Shown in pieces: positions 21,956-30,670 of a stretch of 61,953 bases of DNA. The notes under the pieces were generated by a model that worked only from the letters and a program-made list of their open reading frames with translations, was not told where the DNA came from and ran no database searches. The position numbers were made by a program, and so were the translations under genes. Source of the stretch: Lentisphaerota bacterium (GTDB taxonomy: Bacteria; Verrucomicrobiota; Lentisphaeria; Victivallales; Victivallaceae); the NCBI GenBank assembly GCA_015061805.1, contig SUVV01000014.1, forward strand, positions 11,342 through 73,294, given 5' to 3'. Numbering within the stretch: position 1 is the first letter of the stretch; every line of letters starts with the position of its first letter.

Positions 21956-22064
21956 GCCGCGACAGCGGAGCGGCAATATCCCGCTTTTCTTGAAAAGGGA
22001 TGGGGGTTTGGGGGAAGGGAAAAACTTCTTTTCTCGTGAAAAGAAGTTTTTCCCTTCCCCCAAA
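21956..22064. repeat. Composite palindromic repeat, copy 1
   Basis: Begins with the box GCCGCGACAGCGGAGCGGC (21956-21974), then a conserved CCGCTTTTCTTGAAAAGGG stretch, then a perfect 27-bp stem (22007-22033 with 22038-22064) closed by TCGT. It lies between the convergent giant and ftsI genes and could act as a two-way terminator. Confidence 0.85.
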
Positions 22065-22070
22065 TTTCCC

Positions 22071-23915
22071 TTATTCGGGGAAATCCGGGGGGATTAGCAT
22101 GGTTCGGAGGACACGTTCCAAGGTTTTCTTGAAGATGGGAGCAGCGACGGTACCGCCGCCGAGGTTTTTGCCTTTAGGGTGATCTACGGTTACGACCATA
22201 ACCAGTTCCGGGTGTTTTGCCGGAACGAATCCGGCAAAGCTGGTAAAATATGCTTTTTCGCCATAGCCCCGACCTATGACTTTTCGAGCTGTACCGGTTT
22301 TCCCGGCAACTTCGTATCCGGCAATGGCGCCCCGGCGTCCGGTGCCGTCTTTTGCGGTTACGGTACACAGCATTTCAACCAGTTGTTTGTGGGCTTCGCT
22401 GTTTTCAAAGACTGGAACCGGTTCGGCGCGCGGTTGAATGATATCTTTTCCGGTTTCGGTATCCCGGTAGCGGTCGATAATATTGAGTCGGGGGAGTTTT
22501 CCGGTGGCGACGGCGCAATATCCGCGCAGTAATTGCAATATCGTGACACTGGTTGCATAACCGATGGGGACACGGCTTGATGTAACTTTTGCTCCGGGTA
22601 TTTTTGCCAGTAATCCCCGGGATTCGCGTGGTATCTGCAACCCTGTGCGCTGACCGAACCCGAACAGACGGCGAACTTCATTCATTTTCCGGTCGCCCAT
22701 TTTCAGACCGATTTTAGCGGCACCGATATTACTGGATTTTTTCAGGATCTCGCCCGGTGTGAGCAGACCATAGCGGCTGACATCGCTCAGAACTTTTCTG
22801 GCATAGATCCAGCTGCCGTTTTCGCAATCAATTTTATCCGATGGTGACACTACATTCCAGTCCAATGCTTTTCCTACAAAAAACGGTTTGAAGACAGAAC
22901 CCGGTTCATAGGTTTCTATTGCAAAGCGCATACCGGTCTGATTTTTTATGAATGTAGTCCGATCTGTCGGATCCCAAGTCGGGCGTTGGGCGATGGCAAG
23001 AATATCTCCGGTACGTGGATCGGCGATAGCGGCATAGATATTGGCTGGATTCCATTCAGCCACAGCATTGTCCAGTTCTTCCTCGAGGATAGCCTGAATA
23101 TTTTCTCTTATCGTAAGATAGACATCTTTGCCGTCAGTAGCATCGTGGAGATTCTGCTTGCCGTAGGATAGGGGGCTGCCCCGGCGGTCGCGCTCAAAGG
23201 AGTGAAGTCCGTCAACGCTTTGGATACTCACGTTGAGTGAGCTTTCGAGTCCTCCTTTGGCAATTTCTTTGTCATTTACAATATCGGTATAACCGAGCAA
23301 ATCTGCCGCCAGCCGTCCCTTTGGATGGTTTCGTACATAGATGTTTTTGAAACTGAATGTGGCGAGGGTTCGCCCTAACCCTGCGCTTTTCATTGCCGCT
23401 TTGAATTGGTCGACAAAGGTTTTTTCTGCTTCACGCTCCAACAGGAGATATTGATTTTTTGTAAAAGAAACTGTCCCGTCTTTGGCGACCCGGCGGTTCA
23501 TCGGTTCCAGTTGGCGGTAGAAATGCATGAATGGTTTGTTGAAAAAACGCGAGAAAATCTGTGCCAATTTGCGTCGGCGCTGTTCGCGCAGAGCCGGCGC
23601 CTGTGCGCGACGTTCGGGATTCCGGGACTTTTCATAGTGGACAAAGGCTTCGTGAACTGCGGCGTACGGCGATACAGCAATGGAAATCCGGGGCAAATTG
23701 GCGACCAGCAGATTTCCGTCTGCATCGAAAATTTCACCGCGTTTACCGGTTATTTTTACTTTGGATGAATATTTTATCCGCGCTTTTTCTTTGAGTTCAG
23801 CATGGCGGGTAATTTGCAGATGATATGCACGCCAGATGAAACCGCACAGAATCGGTACCCATAAACAGGCAAGAAAAATGATCCTGAACCGGATATTTTT
23901 CAACAGCGGTATCAT
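22071..23915 (-). CDS. ftsI: Division transpeptidase, penicillin-binding protein 3 (FtsI)
   Basis: A 614-residue class B penicillin-binding protein that cross-links septal peptidoglycan in the periplasm. One N-terminal membrane segment (about 9-28), then the PBP dimerisation domain with RGEIFDADG, then the transpeptidase domain with all three active motifs: SVFK (Ser340, Lys343), SSN (394-396) and KTG (539-541). There is no PASTA domain. The start 19 bases after the ftsL-like gene follows a GGGGTGA site. It closes the mraZ-rsmH-ftsL-ftsI group; the usual next genes (murE, murF, mraY) do not follow, since the cluster ends at a repeat and the convergent giant gene. Length and motifs are normal for the family. 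Confidence 0.95.
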   Translation of the reverse strand: MIPLLKNIRFRIIFLACLWVPILCGFIWRAYHLQITRHAELKEKARIKYSSKVKITGKRGEIFDADGNLLVANLPRISIAVSPYAAVHEAFVHYEKSRNPERRAQAPALREQRRRKLAQIFSRFFNKPFMHFYRQLEPMNRRVAKDGTVSFTKNQYLLLEREAEKTFVDQFKAAMKSAGLGRTLATFSFKNIYVRNHPKGRLAADLLGYTDIVNDKEIAKGGLESSLNVSIQSVDGLHSFERDRRGSPLSYGKQNLHDATDGKDVYLTIRENIQAILEEELDNAVAEWNPANIYAAIADPRTGDILAIAQRPTWDPTDRTTFIKNQTGMRFAIETYEPGSVFKPFFVGKALDWNVVSPSDKIDCENGSWIYARKVLSDVSRYGLLTPGEILKKSSNIGAAKIGLKMGDRKMNEVRRLFGFGQRTGLQIPRESRGLLAKIPGAKVTSSRVPIGYATSVTILQLLRGYCAVATGKLPRLNIIDRYRDTETGKDIIQPRAEPVPVFENSEAHKQLVEMLCTVTAKDGTGRRGAIAGYEVAGKTGTARKVIGRGYGEKAYFTSFAGFVPAKHPELVMVVTVDHPKGKNLGGGTVAAPIFKKTLERVLRTMLIPPDFPE

Positions 23916-23933
23916 ATTTCACCCCGCAGTTGT

Positions 23934-24398
23934 TCAGTAGCGGTCGGAATAGTTCCGGGGACGGCGCATATTTTCTGCGACCGCGACCGGGGTACGGCGC
24001 GGGAAACGGATCTGCGATGCCTGAAGCGGAGTCAGTATTTCCAGATTCTTTGATTTGATCTGACTGTGATGGGCAAGGGTCAGCGGCAGCCGGAAAGCCC
24101 GGATTTTATCCCGGATATGCTCATAACGGGTCAATCGGGAATATTCGGTACTCAATATCTGCAGTGCCCGGCGGGTGTCGGCGATTTGCAGTTCTGTATC
24201 GCTGATCAAACGATCGGTTTTGCGGATTTGCTTAATCAGTGACATATAGTAGAAAAATCCTCCCCCGAATGCTGCAATCAGCATTCCGGCGATGGAAACC
24301 GTTGTTATAAAACGTATGAACCCACTGCTGGCGGCGGCTGCCGACATCGTGGATTTTCGGGTTTTGCCTCTGGCAATGGTACCCCGGTAAACCTTCAT
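23934..24398 (-). CDS. ftsL: FtsL-like division protein
   Basis: A 154-residue protein with a basic cytoplasmic tail, one membrane segment (about 27-50) and a periplasmic heptad-rich coiled coil (about 52-95), the layout of FtsL. FtsL forms the FtsQLB complex that activates septal peptidoglycan synthesis. Sequence similarity in this family is weak, so the call rests on topology and on the place between rsmH and ftsI. The C-terminal tail of about 55 basic residues is longer than in E. coli. Start ATG at 24398 follows AGGAG at 8 bases. Confidence 0.75.
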   Translation of the reverse strand: MKVYRGTIARGKTRKSTMSAAAASSGFIRFITTVSIAGMLIAAFGGGFFYYMSLIKQIRKTDRLISDTELQIADTRRALQILSTEYSRLTRYEHIRDKIRAFRLPLTLAHHSQIKSKNLEILTPLQASQIRFPRRTPVAVAENMRRPRNYSDRY

Positions 24399-24439
24399 GT
24401 GTATTTCTCCTTGCAGTATATCAATAAAATTTTTATCCG

Positions 24440-25393
24440 TTATAAATGTTCAGCCACCCGCAGTTTGGCGCAGGAAGATCGGGGATTTTCCCTGACTTCC
24501 GCTGCGGTTGGACAGAGCGCTTTTTTGTTGACAAGTTTCAGTGTCGCCTTGTGGTTGCAGCAGCACACCGGAAGTTTCGGCGGGCAGATGCATCCGGTTG
24601 CCGCATCCCGGAAGAAATTCTTCACGATCCGGTCTTCCAGCGAATGAAAAGTTATCACCGCGATTTTGCCGCCGGTATTGAGCAGTTCTACTGCCGAAGC
24701 AAGACCGGTTTCCAGTTGGCGCAGTTCATCGTTGACCGCGATTCGAACTGCCTGAAACAGCAATGTCGGATGCGGGAGTTTTCCCGGTTTTGCCCGTCCC
24801 ATGACCTGATCGGCGATTTCGACCAGATCGGAAGTCCGTGCAAACGGAGTGTGTTCCCGCCGTTCGATCACCGCCGCCGCAAGGCGCCTTGCAGAATTCA
24901 ACTCACCGTAGTTGCGGAAAGCATATATCAGATCATTTTCGCTCGCCCGGTTGAGCCAGCGGCCGGCAGTCAGCGGACTGCGGCGATCCATCCGCATATC
25001 CAGCGGACCATCCTGCCGCCAGGAAAATCCCCGGTCAGCGCAATCCAATTGCGGAGAAGATACTCCGATATCAAGCAATATTCCATCGACACTGTCCCAA
25101 CCGTGTTCAACAGTGATAGCGGCAAGTTCCGCGTAGTTGCCACGAACGAGAGTCACCCGCGAAGAAGCAAAATCCAGACGTTTCGCGGCGGCGGCAAGAG
25201 CCTGATCATCCCGGTCTATTCCCAGAAGTTCCAGTTTCGGATAGCGTTCGAGCAGCATACTGCTGTGACCTCCGCCGCCGACGGTTCCGTCAATCAGGCG
25301 GGCAGGGCGGTCCGGAGCAAAGGTGAGGTACTCCAATACTCCGGCAGAGAGTACCGGAATATGGTGGAATTGAAGTGGTTCAAGGTTATTCAT
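24440..25393 (-). CDS. rsmH: 16S rRNA m4C1402 methyltransferase RsmH
   Basis: A 317-residue SAM-dependent methyltransferase that modifies the N4 of C1402 in the ribosomal P site. Seen: HHIPVL at the N-terminus, the SAM loop LIDGTVGGGGHSSMLL (residues 33-48), LLDIGVSSPQLD, RGFSWRQDGPLDMRMD, and the C-terminal ITFHSLEDRIVKNFF block, all characteristic of RsmH/MraW. Its start codon overlaps the mraZ stop as ATGA, which indicates translational coupling. Length is normal. Confidence 0.96.
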   Translation of the reverse strand: MNNLEPLQFHHIPVLSAGVLEYLTFAPDRPARLIDGTVGGGGHSSMLLERYPKLELLGIDRDDQALAAAAKRLDFASSRVTLVRGNYAELAAITVEHGWDSVDGILLDIGVSSPQLDCADRGFSWRQDGPLDMRMDRRSPLTAGRWLNRASENDLIYAFRNYGELNSARRLAAAVIERREHTPFARTSDLVEIADQVMGRAKPGKLPHPTLLFQAVRIAVNDELRQLETGLASAVELLNTGGKIAVITFHSLEDRIVKNFFRDAATGCICPPKLPVCCCNHKATLKLVNKKALCPTAAEVRENPRSSCAKLRVAEHL

Positions 25394-25884
25394 TTTCCCA
25401 GCACCCCCTGGAGCAGTCCGGCAAAATCTTCCCCGCTTTCGCTGATTTGCTGGATTTCGTTGAGGTAGTCATCCGGAGAATCCGGAAGCTGCCAGTTTTC
25501 AGGAGCGCAAATGCGGATGTGGGTGATCGCACCGATAAGTTTGAGTTTGCGGTCGACACCGATGGAAGCAAGTTTATCCTTGTCCAGCGCCATGCGCCCC
25601 TGTTTGTCACAGCGGCAACGGCGGGATTCTGAACCGAGATAGGCGAGCGCCATCTGCATTTTAGGGTTGGCAATAGCCATTTTGGCGGCTTTACCGCAGA
25701 ATTCCATGAAGGTAGCAATCGGGAGCAGGAGCAGGGCATTATTTCGGGCTGGGATCATCACGAGTTCGGTCTCGCTGTCTTTGGTTCGCCAGTCGCTGGG
25801 CAGGCAGACACGACCCTGCGTATCCAACGCATGGTCAAAATTTCCGACAAAAAGGCCGGGAAAAAGATTTTCTGCCATTTTCAA
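25390..25884 (-). CDS. mraZ: Transcriptional regulator MraZ
   Basis: A 164-residue AbrB-like regulator with two SpoVT/AbrB half-domains, each with the D-x-x-G-R signature (DTQGR near residue 20, DKQGR near residue 94). MraZ binds tandem boxes in front of its own operon and controls the division cluster. I keep the TTG at 25884 (MKMAENLF) because AGGAG lies 9 bases before it; the ATG at 25878 would be 15 bases away. The protein is somewhat longer than the common 140-150 residues. Three boxes with 10-base phasing lie just upstream (25905-25929), which fits autoregulation. Confidence 0.94.
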   Translation of the reverse strand: MKMAENLFPGLFVGNFDHALDTQGRVCLPSDWRTKDSETELVMIPARNNALLLLPIATFMEFCGKAAKMAIANPKMQMALAYLGSESRRCRCDKQGRMALDKDKLASIGVDRKLKLIGAITHIRICAPENWQLPDSPDDYLNEIQQISESGEDFAGLLQGVLGK

Positions 25885-25904
25885 GGTGTTTTGCTCCTTT
25901 TTAT

Positions 25905-25929
25905 ACCTATTCTACCCTACATCTACCTA
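25905..25929 (-). promoter_or_regulatory. Putative MraZ operator, three phased boxes
   Basis: On the minus strand TAGGT, TAGGG and TAGGT occur at exact 10-base steps (starting at 25929, 25919 and 25909). Known MraZ sites in enterobacteria are three TGGGN boxes with 5-base spacers, the same phasing. The boxes start at the edge of the -10 element, so binding would block initiation. Confidence 0.6.
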
Positions 25930-25956
25930 ATTTATCAAGAAAAATGAAAAAGTCAA
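25929..25956 (-). promoter_or_regulatory. Promoter of the mraZ operon
   Basis: Minus strand TTGACT (25956-25951), 16 bases, TAAATT (25934-25929), directly in front of the MraZ boxes. Confidence 0.6.
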
Positions 25957-26472
25957 CCTTTTTTTGTAAAAAAAAGCAAAAAAAGTCGAATTTTTTTTGA
26001 ATGAGGAATCTGATCGGGATTTTTGAGATGCCGGAAAAGTGGAGATGTTGCGGAAAACGTGCCGCCGCGATAGTGTCGCGCCGCTCCGTTGTCGCGGCTT
26101 GATCGAAAAATTGGTAAAATCCTCTGTGGGAAAATAGGAGCTTATATTTTTACAAATCGGGATTCGACGTCGGGCGGATGCCCGACGAGCCGGAGCGCAG
26201 CGACGGCAACCCGCGGAAAAGTGAGTAATCCCATTTTTTGCGGATGCAAAAAGCGGCAAACGTGCCGCTGCGATAGTGTCGCGCCGCTCCGTTGTCGCGG
26301 CTTGATCGAAAAATTGGTAAAATCCTCTGCGGGAAAATAGAAGCTTATATTTTTACAAATCGGGATTTGACGTCGGGCGGATGCCCGACGAGCCGGAGCG
26401 CAGCGACGGCAACCCGCAGAAAAGTGAGTAATCCCATTTTTTGCGCCCGCAAAAAATACCAGTAAAAAGAAA
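25957..26472. other. Gene-free repeat region upstream of mraZ
   Basis: No credible gene. The content is A-rich sequence (25957-26010) and the 203-bp tandem duplication at 26057-26445. Open frames here are short, repeat with the duplication and lack ribosome sites. Confidence 0.7.
26057..26445. repeat. 203-bp tandem duplication (two copies)
   Basis: Copy 1 is 26057-26242 and copy 2 is 26260-26445, offset by exactly 203 bases and nearly identical. Each unit holds a GCGATAGTGTCGC dyad, the reverse complement of the GCCGCGACAACGGAGCGGC box (26080-26098 and 26283-26301), and a CGTCGGGC-GGAT-GCCCGACG hairpin. Not a CRISPR array: two long units and no short spacers. Confidence 0.9.
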
Positions 26473-26510
26473 AACTCCTGACTTGCAAAAGAATTTGCAA
26501 GTCAGGAGTT
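26473..26510. terminator. Bidirectional hairpin terminator after tRNA-Glu
   Basis: A perfect 17-bp stem (26473-26489 with 26494-26510) and AGAA loop. T-runs lie on both sides (CTTTTT after it on the plus strand, TTTTTCTTTTT on the minus strand). It ends the minus-strand tRNA-Glu transcript. Confidence 0.8.
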
Positions 26511-26558
26511 GCTTTTTACAGGGATTACTCACGATTCTTGGAAAAAAAGGCAAAAAAA

Positions 26559-26634
26559 TGGCATCTCCAACGGGATTCGAACCCGTGTTGCCGGGATGAA
26601 AACCCGGTGTCCTAGGCCTCTAGACGATGGAGAC
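26559..26634 (-). tRNA. tRNA-Glu (anticodon TTC)
   Basis: A 76-base cloverleaf with encoded CCA. Acceptor GTCTCCA pairs with TGGAGAT (G1 with U72 as a wobble), the anticodon stem CCGGG/CCCGG encloses a loop with TTC, and the T arm is ACGGG-TTCGAAT-CCCGT. It decodes GAA and GAG. Confidence 0.95.
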
Positions 26635-26662
26635 GCATGCAGCATAACGCTGACATCAACCT

Positions 26663-26691
26663 AATATATCACCGTTTTTGTGTTGTTTCAA
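26663..26691 (-). promoter_or_regulatory. Promoter of tRNA-Glu
   Basis: Minus strand TTGAAA (26691-26686), 17 bases, TATATT (26668-26663), about 30 bases before the tRNA 5' end. Confidence 0.7.
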
Positions 26692-26730
26692 GTGAAGTTT
26701 TGATAAAAGTGCTGCTTTTTTACAATAAAA

Positions 26731-26768
26731 ACGGCTACTGTAACCGTGATATGGTTTACAGCAGCCGT
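26731..26768 (-). terminator. Terminator of the alpha/beta-hydrolase gene
   Basis: An imperfect stem (ACGGCT..CTGTAAC against GTTTACAG..AGCCGT) followed on the minus strand by TTTTATTG, about 25 bases after the stop codon. Confidence 0.6.
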
Positions 26769-26792
26769 ATTTGCGTTATTCTTCAGAAGAAC

Positions 26793-28805
26793 TTACTTGA
26801 GTTTTTTGCTCAGGAAAGCGACTTCATTGTTGAATTCGGCAACCCGGGCGTCGTCGAGGAGCGCACCGGCATAGGCTCGCGGAGCGGTGAACTTCAGCGA
26901 TTTACCGGCCAGAGCGGCGACGAGAGAGATGTCACCCCATTTGAGGAAGTTCGGGGTGGCAAGCATCTGGGTGTAGAGACAGCCGCTGGCTTTGGGCTTG
27001 AACGCCACACCGGCGAAACTTTCCACGCCTTCGCTGTTGAAGAGCATTGAAGCCGGAGCATCGACCGCTTCAACAGTGAATTCGCCCGGTTTGATCGCGG
27101 CGGCAAAGGCGGCGCAGGCACCGGCTTCACGATAACCTTTTACGTCAATATCGGTCGCTTTGAAATCTTTCTTAATGACTTTGAGCAATGCCATAATATC
27201 GAAGATCCATTCGCCGGGGAGGGAACGGCCGACCCAGAGCAGCTGGCGCATCAACTGGGAACGGAGTCCGAGAATGATATTGGGCTGAGCAGTTTCGCCT
27301 TCGCCGAAGAGGTCGCAGGCAACGACGGTAGCGCCGTCGGCAGCGGCTTCGGCAATTTCAGCATCGGTGAGGTTGGCTTTGCCTTCCGGATGGAGGAGCA
27401 GGCGGAATTTTCCTTTGACCGTACCGCGTTTGACTGCGAAGGGGATCAGACGATCATCGATTTCCAGAGCATAACGTTCAAAACCGTCCACCGTGGCGAA
27501 GGTCGCGAGTTTGCCGTTGGGCAGGGTGCGCAGACGGAGAATTTTCGCCAGTTCCCGGCGTTTGGCGGCGGCGTTGAAACTTTCGGTTTCGAGCATTTTT
27601 TTACGCAGTTCGGCGCCGATGAGTTTGCAGTGTTCCTGGGTGGTGCGGACTTTGGCAGGACGGTTGCCATCAGCGAAAGTTTTCAGGGTTTCGTAATCGA
27701 GCGTGGCATATTCCGGAGCATCCAGGGTGCCGCCGTGGCCGATGCCGCGCAGGTGCCAGTCGAACCAGCCGAGCATCGCTTCGCGCATGGCGGGACGGAA
27801 ACCGTGGACGTGCGGGGAAACCGTGTAGGCAATGTTGTCGGCATAGCCGAGATCGCGGTAGATTTTCTCAACCTGACGGTAGGTCTTGAGCATCTCTTCG
27901 ACGCCAAAGGTCGGGTTGACATCATAGTAGGCGTTGCCGATACGCAGCGGACGGGGAGCGATCAGGGCGAGCACGCCGGATTCTTCGGTGAAAGTCAAGC
28001 CGTCGGGGAGCTGTTCGCAGACGCAGTTGACACCGGTGACGTAGGATTCAAAGGAACCGACGCTGACCACCGGCATCGCCGCCGCCACGCGGGTATCCAT
28101 CGCGGCGAGCCACATGGTCTGGTTGCCGCCGCCGGAAGCACCGGTGACACCGATACGTTTTTTGTCGACATAGGGCAGAGAACACATCAGATCCATACCG
28201 CGCATGTTGTCGACCAGCTGGGCTCCCATGAGGGATTCGCCGATGTTGAACAATGAGGAGCCGAGGAAGCCGCCGTGATATTCTTTCTGCATGTAGTTGG
28301 AAGCGCGTTCAAAAACACCGAAAGCGTCAATGCTCAAGCAGACATAGCCGCGTTTGACCAGCGCGATGACGGTCTTCTGAACCAGTTCAGCCATTTTTCC
28401 GTCGGCGTGGTGTCCGTGGACGTGAATGGCGCCGGGGAAAATTTTGGCATCGGATTTGGGACGGTAGAGGTAGGCGGTGACATAAAGTCCGGGGCGGCTC
28501 TGATAAATCAGTTTGGTAATGGTGTGATCACCGCAGTCAATGGTGTCGTATTCGGTGACATCGAGGGGGAGGGACGGGTCATATTTTGCGCCCAGTTTTT
28601 CCCAGAGTTTGGCGCGGAGTTTGCGCTGGAATTTCTTGAGATCTTCCATTGTGCAGTTGGGCAGGTCGAGTTGGGCAAGGCGGGCGAGTTTCGCCGCTTC
28701 TTTGCGCATCATCATCGTGACCTGACAGAAATCAGAGGGGAGAAGGTGGTTCAGACCTTCGCGGGGGAAAGGCGGAAGTTGAGCGTTCCAAACGTTTGGT
28801 ACCAT
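26793..28805 (-). CDS. Alpha/beta-hydrolase, acetyl-xylan/glucuronyl esterase-like
   Basis: A 670-residue protein without signal peptide. Residues about 85-350 form an alpha/beta-hydrolase fold: HVHGHHADG oxyanion region, the nucleophile elbow GASGGGNQT (G-x-S-x-G), an acid candidate in GNAYYDVNP and the histidine in SPHVHGF. This is the layout of the large carbohydrate esterases abundant in PVC bacteria; the substrate cannot be told. The C-terminal 300 residues form a second part with remnants of a hydrolase-like fold (VVACDLFGEGE). Its own promoter (28855-28883) overlaps the end of the upstream gene. Start at 28805 follows AAAGGATC; an internal ATG at 28718 is possible. Confidence is high for the fold, low for the substrate. 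Confidence 0.8.
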   Translation of the reverse strand: MVPNVWNAQLPPFPREGLNHLLPSDFCQVTMMMRKEAAKLARLAQLDLPNCTMEDLKKFQRKLRAKLWEKLGAKYDPSLPLDVTEYDTIDCGDHTITKLIYQSRPGLYVTAYLYRPKSDAKIFPGAIHVHGHHADGKMAELVQKTVIALVKRGYVCLSIDAFGVFERASNYMQKEYHGGFLGSSLFNIGESLMGAQLVDNMRGMDLMCSLPYVDKKRIGVTGASGGGNQTMWLAAMDTRVAAAMPVVSVGSFESYVTGVNCVCEQLPDGLTFTEESGVLALIAPRPLRIGNAYYDVNPTFGVEEMLKTYRQVEKIYRDLGYADNIAYTVSPHVHGFRPAMREAMLGWFDWHLRGIGHGGTLDAPEYATLDYETLKTFADGNRPAKVRTTQEHCKLIGAELRKKMLETESFNAAAKRRELAKILRLRTLPNGKLATFATVDGFERYALEIDDRLIPFAVKRGTVKGKFRLLLHPEGKANLTDAEIAEAAADGATVVACDLFGEGETAQPNIILGLRSQLMRQLLWVGRSLPGEWIFDIMALLKVIKKDFKATDIDVKGYREAGACAAFAAAIKPGEFTVEAVDAPASMLFNSEGVESFAGVAFKPKASGCLYTQMLATPNFLKWGDISLVAALAGKSLKFTAPRAYAGALLDDARVAEFNNEVAFLSKKLK

Positions 28806-28854
28806 TTTGTTGATCCTTTATGTTTTAAGGTTACGTGTATTACCATTGAAGTTT

Positions 28855-28883
28855 AATATATCCTGTATCATCGCTTTAATCAA
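28855..28883 (-). promoter_or_regulatory. Promoter of the alpha/beta-hydrolase gene
   Basis: Minus strand TTGATT (28883-28878), 17 bases, TATATT (28860-28855). The -35 box overlaps the stop codon of the preceding gene, so the hydrolase can be transcribed separately. Confidence 0.7.
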
Positions 28884-29742
28884 GCGGAAAAACCGAATTT
28901 GTCGTTTTTTTATTCAACAACAGTGATGCCGATTTCAGTTTGCCGTTTGCCGCCTGGCATTTGATGAAAAATTTTGCTCCGTATTTTTTCTTGCCGGAAA
29001 CCGGATCTTTTTTGCGGGAATTGCGGGCTTCGATAAAGGTTCCGGGGGAGGCAACCCGGGGTGGAAGTTCGGTAAAACCGACGGTGACATTTACAGGTAA
29101 TGTTCCGATTGGCTTGACGGTGGTATCGGAAGTTTCCAGTTCCGCCGGGTCGAAAATAAAGGAATTTTCTCCGCCTCCGTAAAATCCGGCGAGCAGTTTG
29201 CCGTTGAAACGGTTTATGGTTTGTGCACCGAATTTTGTCGGTTTGCCGATGGTGACGGCGGCGATTTTCAGCAGGGTAAAGTTTTTATCAAAGATGGCGA
29301 TGCGGTTTTCATTGCGGAGTTTGCTGCCGAGATCATTCAATCCGACGTAGAATTTACCGTTGAGATACGCGATCCCATCGAAGCCGCGAAGCGTTTTGAA
29401 TGGTTTGACTTCAAGCAGATTCAAATCTTTATCGTAAATGAAAATGCAGCTTGAAGCACCATATTTTTCGATCGGTTCTTTGTACCAGAGCGTGACTGCG
29501 CAGTATACCTTGGTGCCGTCGGTAGTCATATCCCCCGCGTGGGAATGGGTCGTGAAACGGCGGACTCTTTTGCCGGTATAGTCGATTTTCATCATCTCAT
29601 GGGCAAATGAACAGTATATCCCGGTCTCGTCGGCGGCAATGCCCTGCAGGTGTCCCCTGAAGTTTTTTTCTTCGGTGCGGATAGTTTCTGCAAAGAGGGC
29701 GGTCGCAGTCAAAATTGCTAAGATGATGGATAGTTTTTTCAT
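28876..29742 (-). CDS. Secreted beta-propeller-like protein
   Basis: A 288-residue protein with a clear signal peptide (MKKLSIILAILTATALFA, cut near residue 18). The rest shows repeated four-strand patterns such as GIAADETGIYCSFAHEMMKI, GDMTTDGTKVYCAV and GIAYLNGKFYVGL, as in NHL/YncE-like propellers. No catalytic motif is visible. It starts 2 bases after the AraC regulator's stop, so the two are one operon, which suggests a role in sensing or binding the same substrate. Function unknown. Confidence 0.75.
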   Translation of the reverse strand: MKKLSIILAILTATALFAETIRTEEKNFRGHLQGIAADETGIYCSFAHEMMKIDYTGKRVRRFTTHSHAGDMTTDGTKVYCAVTLWYKEPIEKYGASSCIFIYDKDLNLLEVKPFKTLRGFDGIAYLNGKFYVGLNDLGSKLRNENRIAIFDKNFTLLKIAAVTIGKPTKFGAQTINRFNGKLLAGFYGGGENSFIFDPAELETSDTTVKPIGTLPVNVTVGFTELPPRVASPGTFIEARNSRKKDPVSGKKKYGAKFFIKCQAANGKLKSASLLLNKKTTNSVFPLD

Positions 29743-29744
29743 TA

Positions 29745-30644
29745 TTATTCATTTCTTTTTTGAGGGTTATATTCTGTTTGCAAATTGTTTTTCCGGTATT
29801 CTGACGGACTCATTCCGGTAATCCGTTTGAATTGCCGGGAGAAGTAGTTGCTGTCCGTAAATCCGCATTGGAACGCGATCTCGCTGACGTTTCCATGCGA
29901 AGTATTTAAAAGTGTTGCCGCTTCTGAAATGCGCAAGTGAAGCTGATACTGAAGCGGAGTGATCCCGATCGCATCCTTGAAGTGCTTGAGCAGCGGAGAT
30001 TTGCTCATTCCGGAGAGTGAGCACAGTTTGTTCAAAGGTATATTTTTTTTGAAATTGTTCCGGATGTGTTCAGTCACTTTGGTAATATTGTCGTTGCTCT
30101 CCCGGACGGTTTGGGAAAAAGGCATATAGCAGCGGGCAAGTTCCCCCAGAAGTACCATGAAGGTTCCGAGCATATTGAAACGGTATCCCGGAAGGTGTTC
30201 TCGGGATTCTTTGCGGAGTTTTTCTTCGAGAAAGATGATGTTTTCCCATGATGTACCGGGGATGTGAAATGCCGGAACGGTACTGTTTCCGCCGGCGTTG
30301 CCTTGCAGGAGATTTTTGAAGCCGGGGTGAAATGTGATGTCCAGTTGCGGCAGCTGCAATTTTTCCGGGATATAGAGAATGTTGGTCAGAGAGAGATCCG
30401 GAGATACATCAATAAAGCGGTGAACTGTGCTGCGGGGAATGACCAGTACATCCCCCGGGTAGATCGGAGCCGGATTTTTTTCATTGAGCAGATGTTTGCC
30501 GTGTCCGGAAAGAATGATACAGAGTTCGACGAAATCGTGATAATGCGCTGCACAGTTCTCCTGCTTTTTTACATAACGGACGAACAGCGGAAACTTGTCG
30601 GCGGTTCCCTGGCTTACCACATTCAGTTGTTTAAAGTATATCAT
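29745..30644 (-). CDS. AraC-family transcriptional regulator with cupin sensor domain
   Basis: A 299-residue regulator. The N-terminal cupin (about 10-110, with AAHYHDFVELCIILSG and PGDVLVIP) binds an unknown small ligand, probably a sugar as in RhaS-like proteins. The C-terminal AraC domain (about 190-290) has two helix-turn-helix parts: NIPLNKLCSLSGMSKSPLLK and VSEIAFQCGFTDSNYFSRQF. It heads an operon with the secreted propeller gene and is divergent from the prepilin gene; it is expected to regulate the neighbouring catabolic genes. Promoter at 30671-30699. Confidence 0.92.
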   Translation of the reverse strand: MIYFKQLNVVSQGTADKFPLFVRYVKKQENCAAHYHDFVELCIILSGHGKHLLNEKNPAPIYPGDVLVIPRSTVHRFIDVSPDLSLTNILYIPEKLQLPQLDITFHPGFKNLLQGNAGGNSTVPAFHIPGTSWENIIFLEEKLRKESREHLPGYRFNMLGTFMVLLGELARCYMPFSQTVRESNDNITKVTEHIRNNFKKNIPLNKLCSLSGMSKSPLLKHFKDAIGITPLQYQLHLRISEAATLLNTSHGNVSEIAFQCGFTDSNYFSRQFKRITGMSPSEYRKNNLQTEYNPQKRNE

Positions 30645-30670
30645 AGATCCTCAAACCCTCTTTTCCATAC

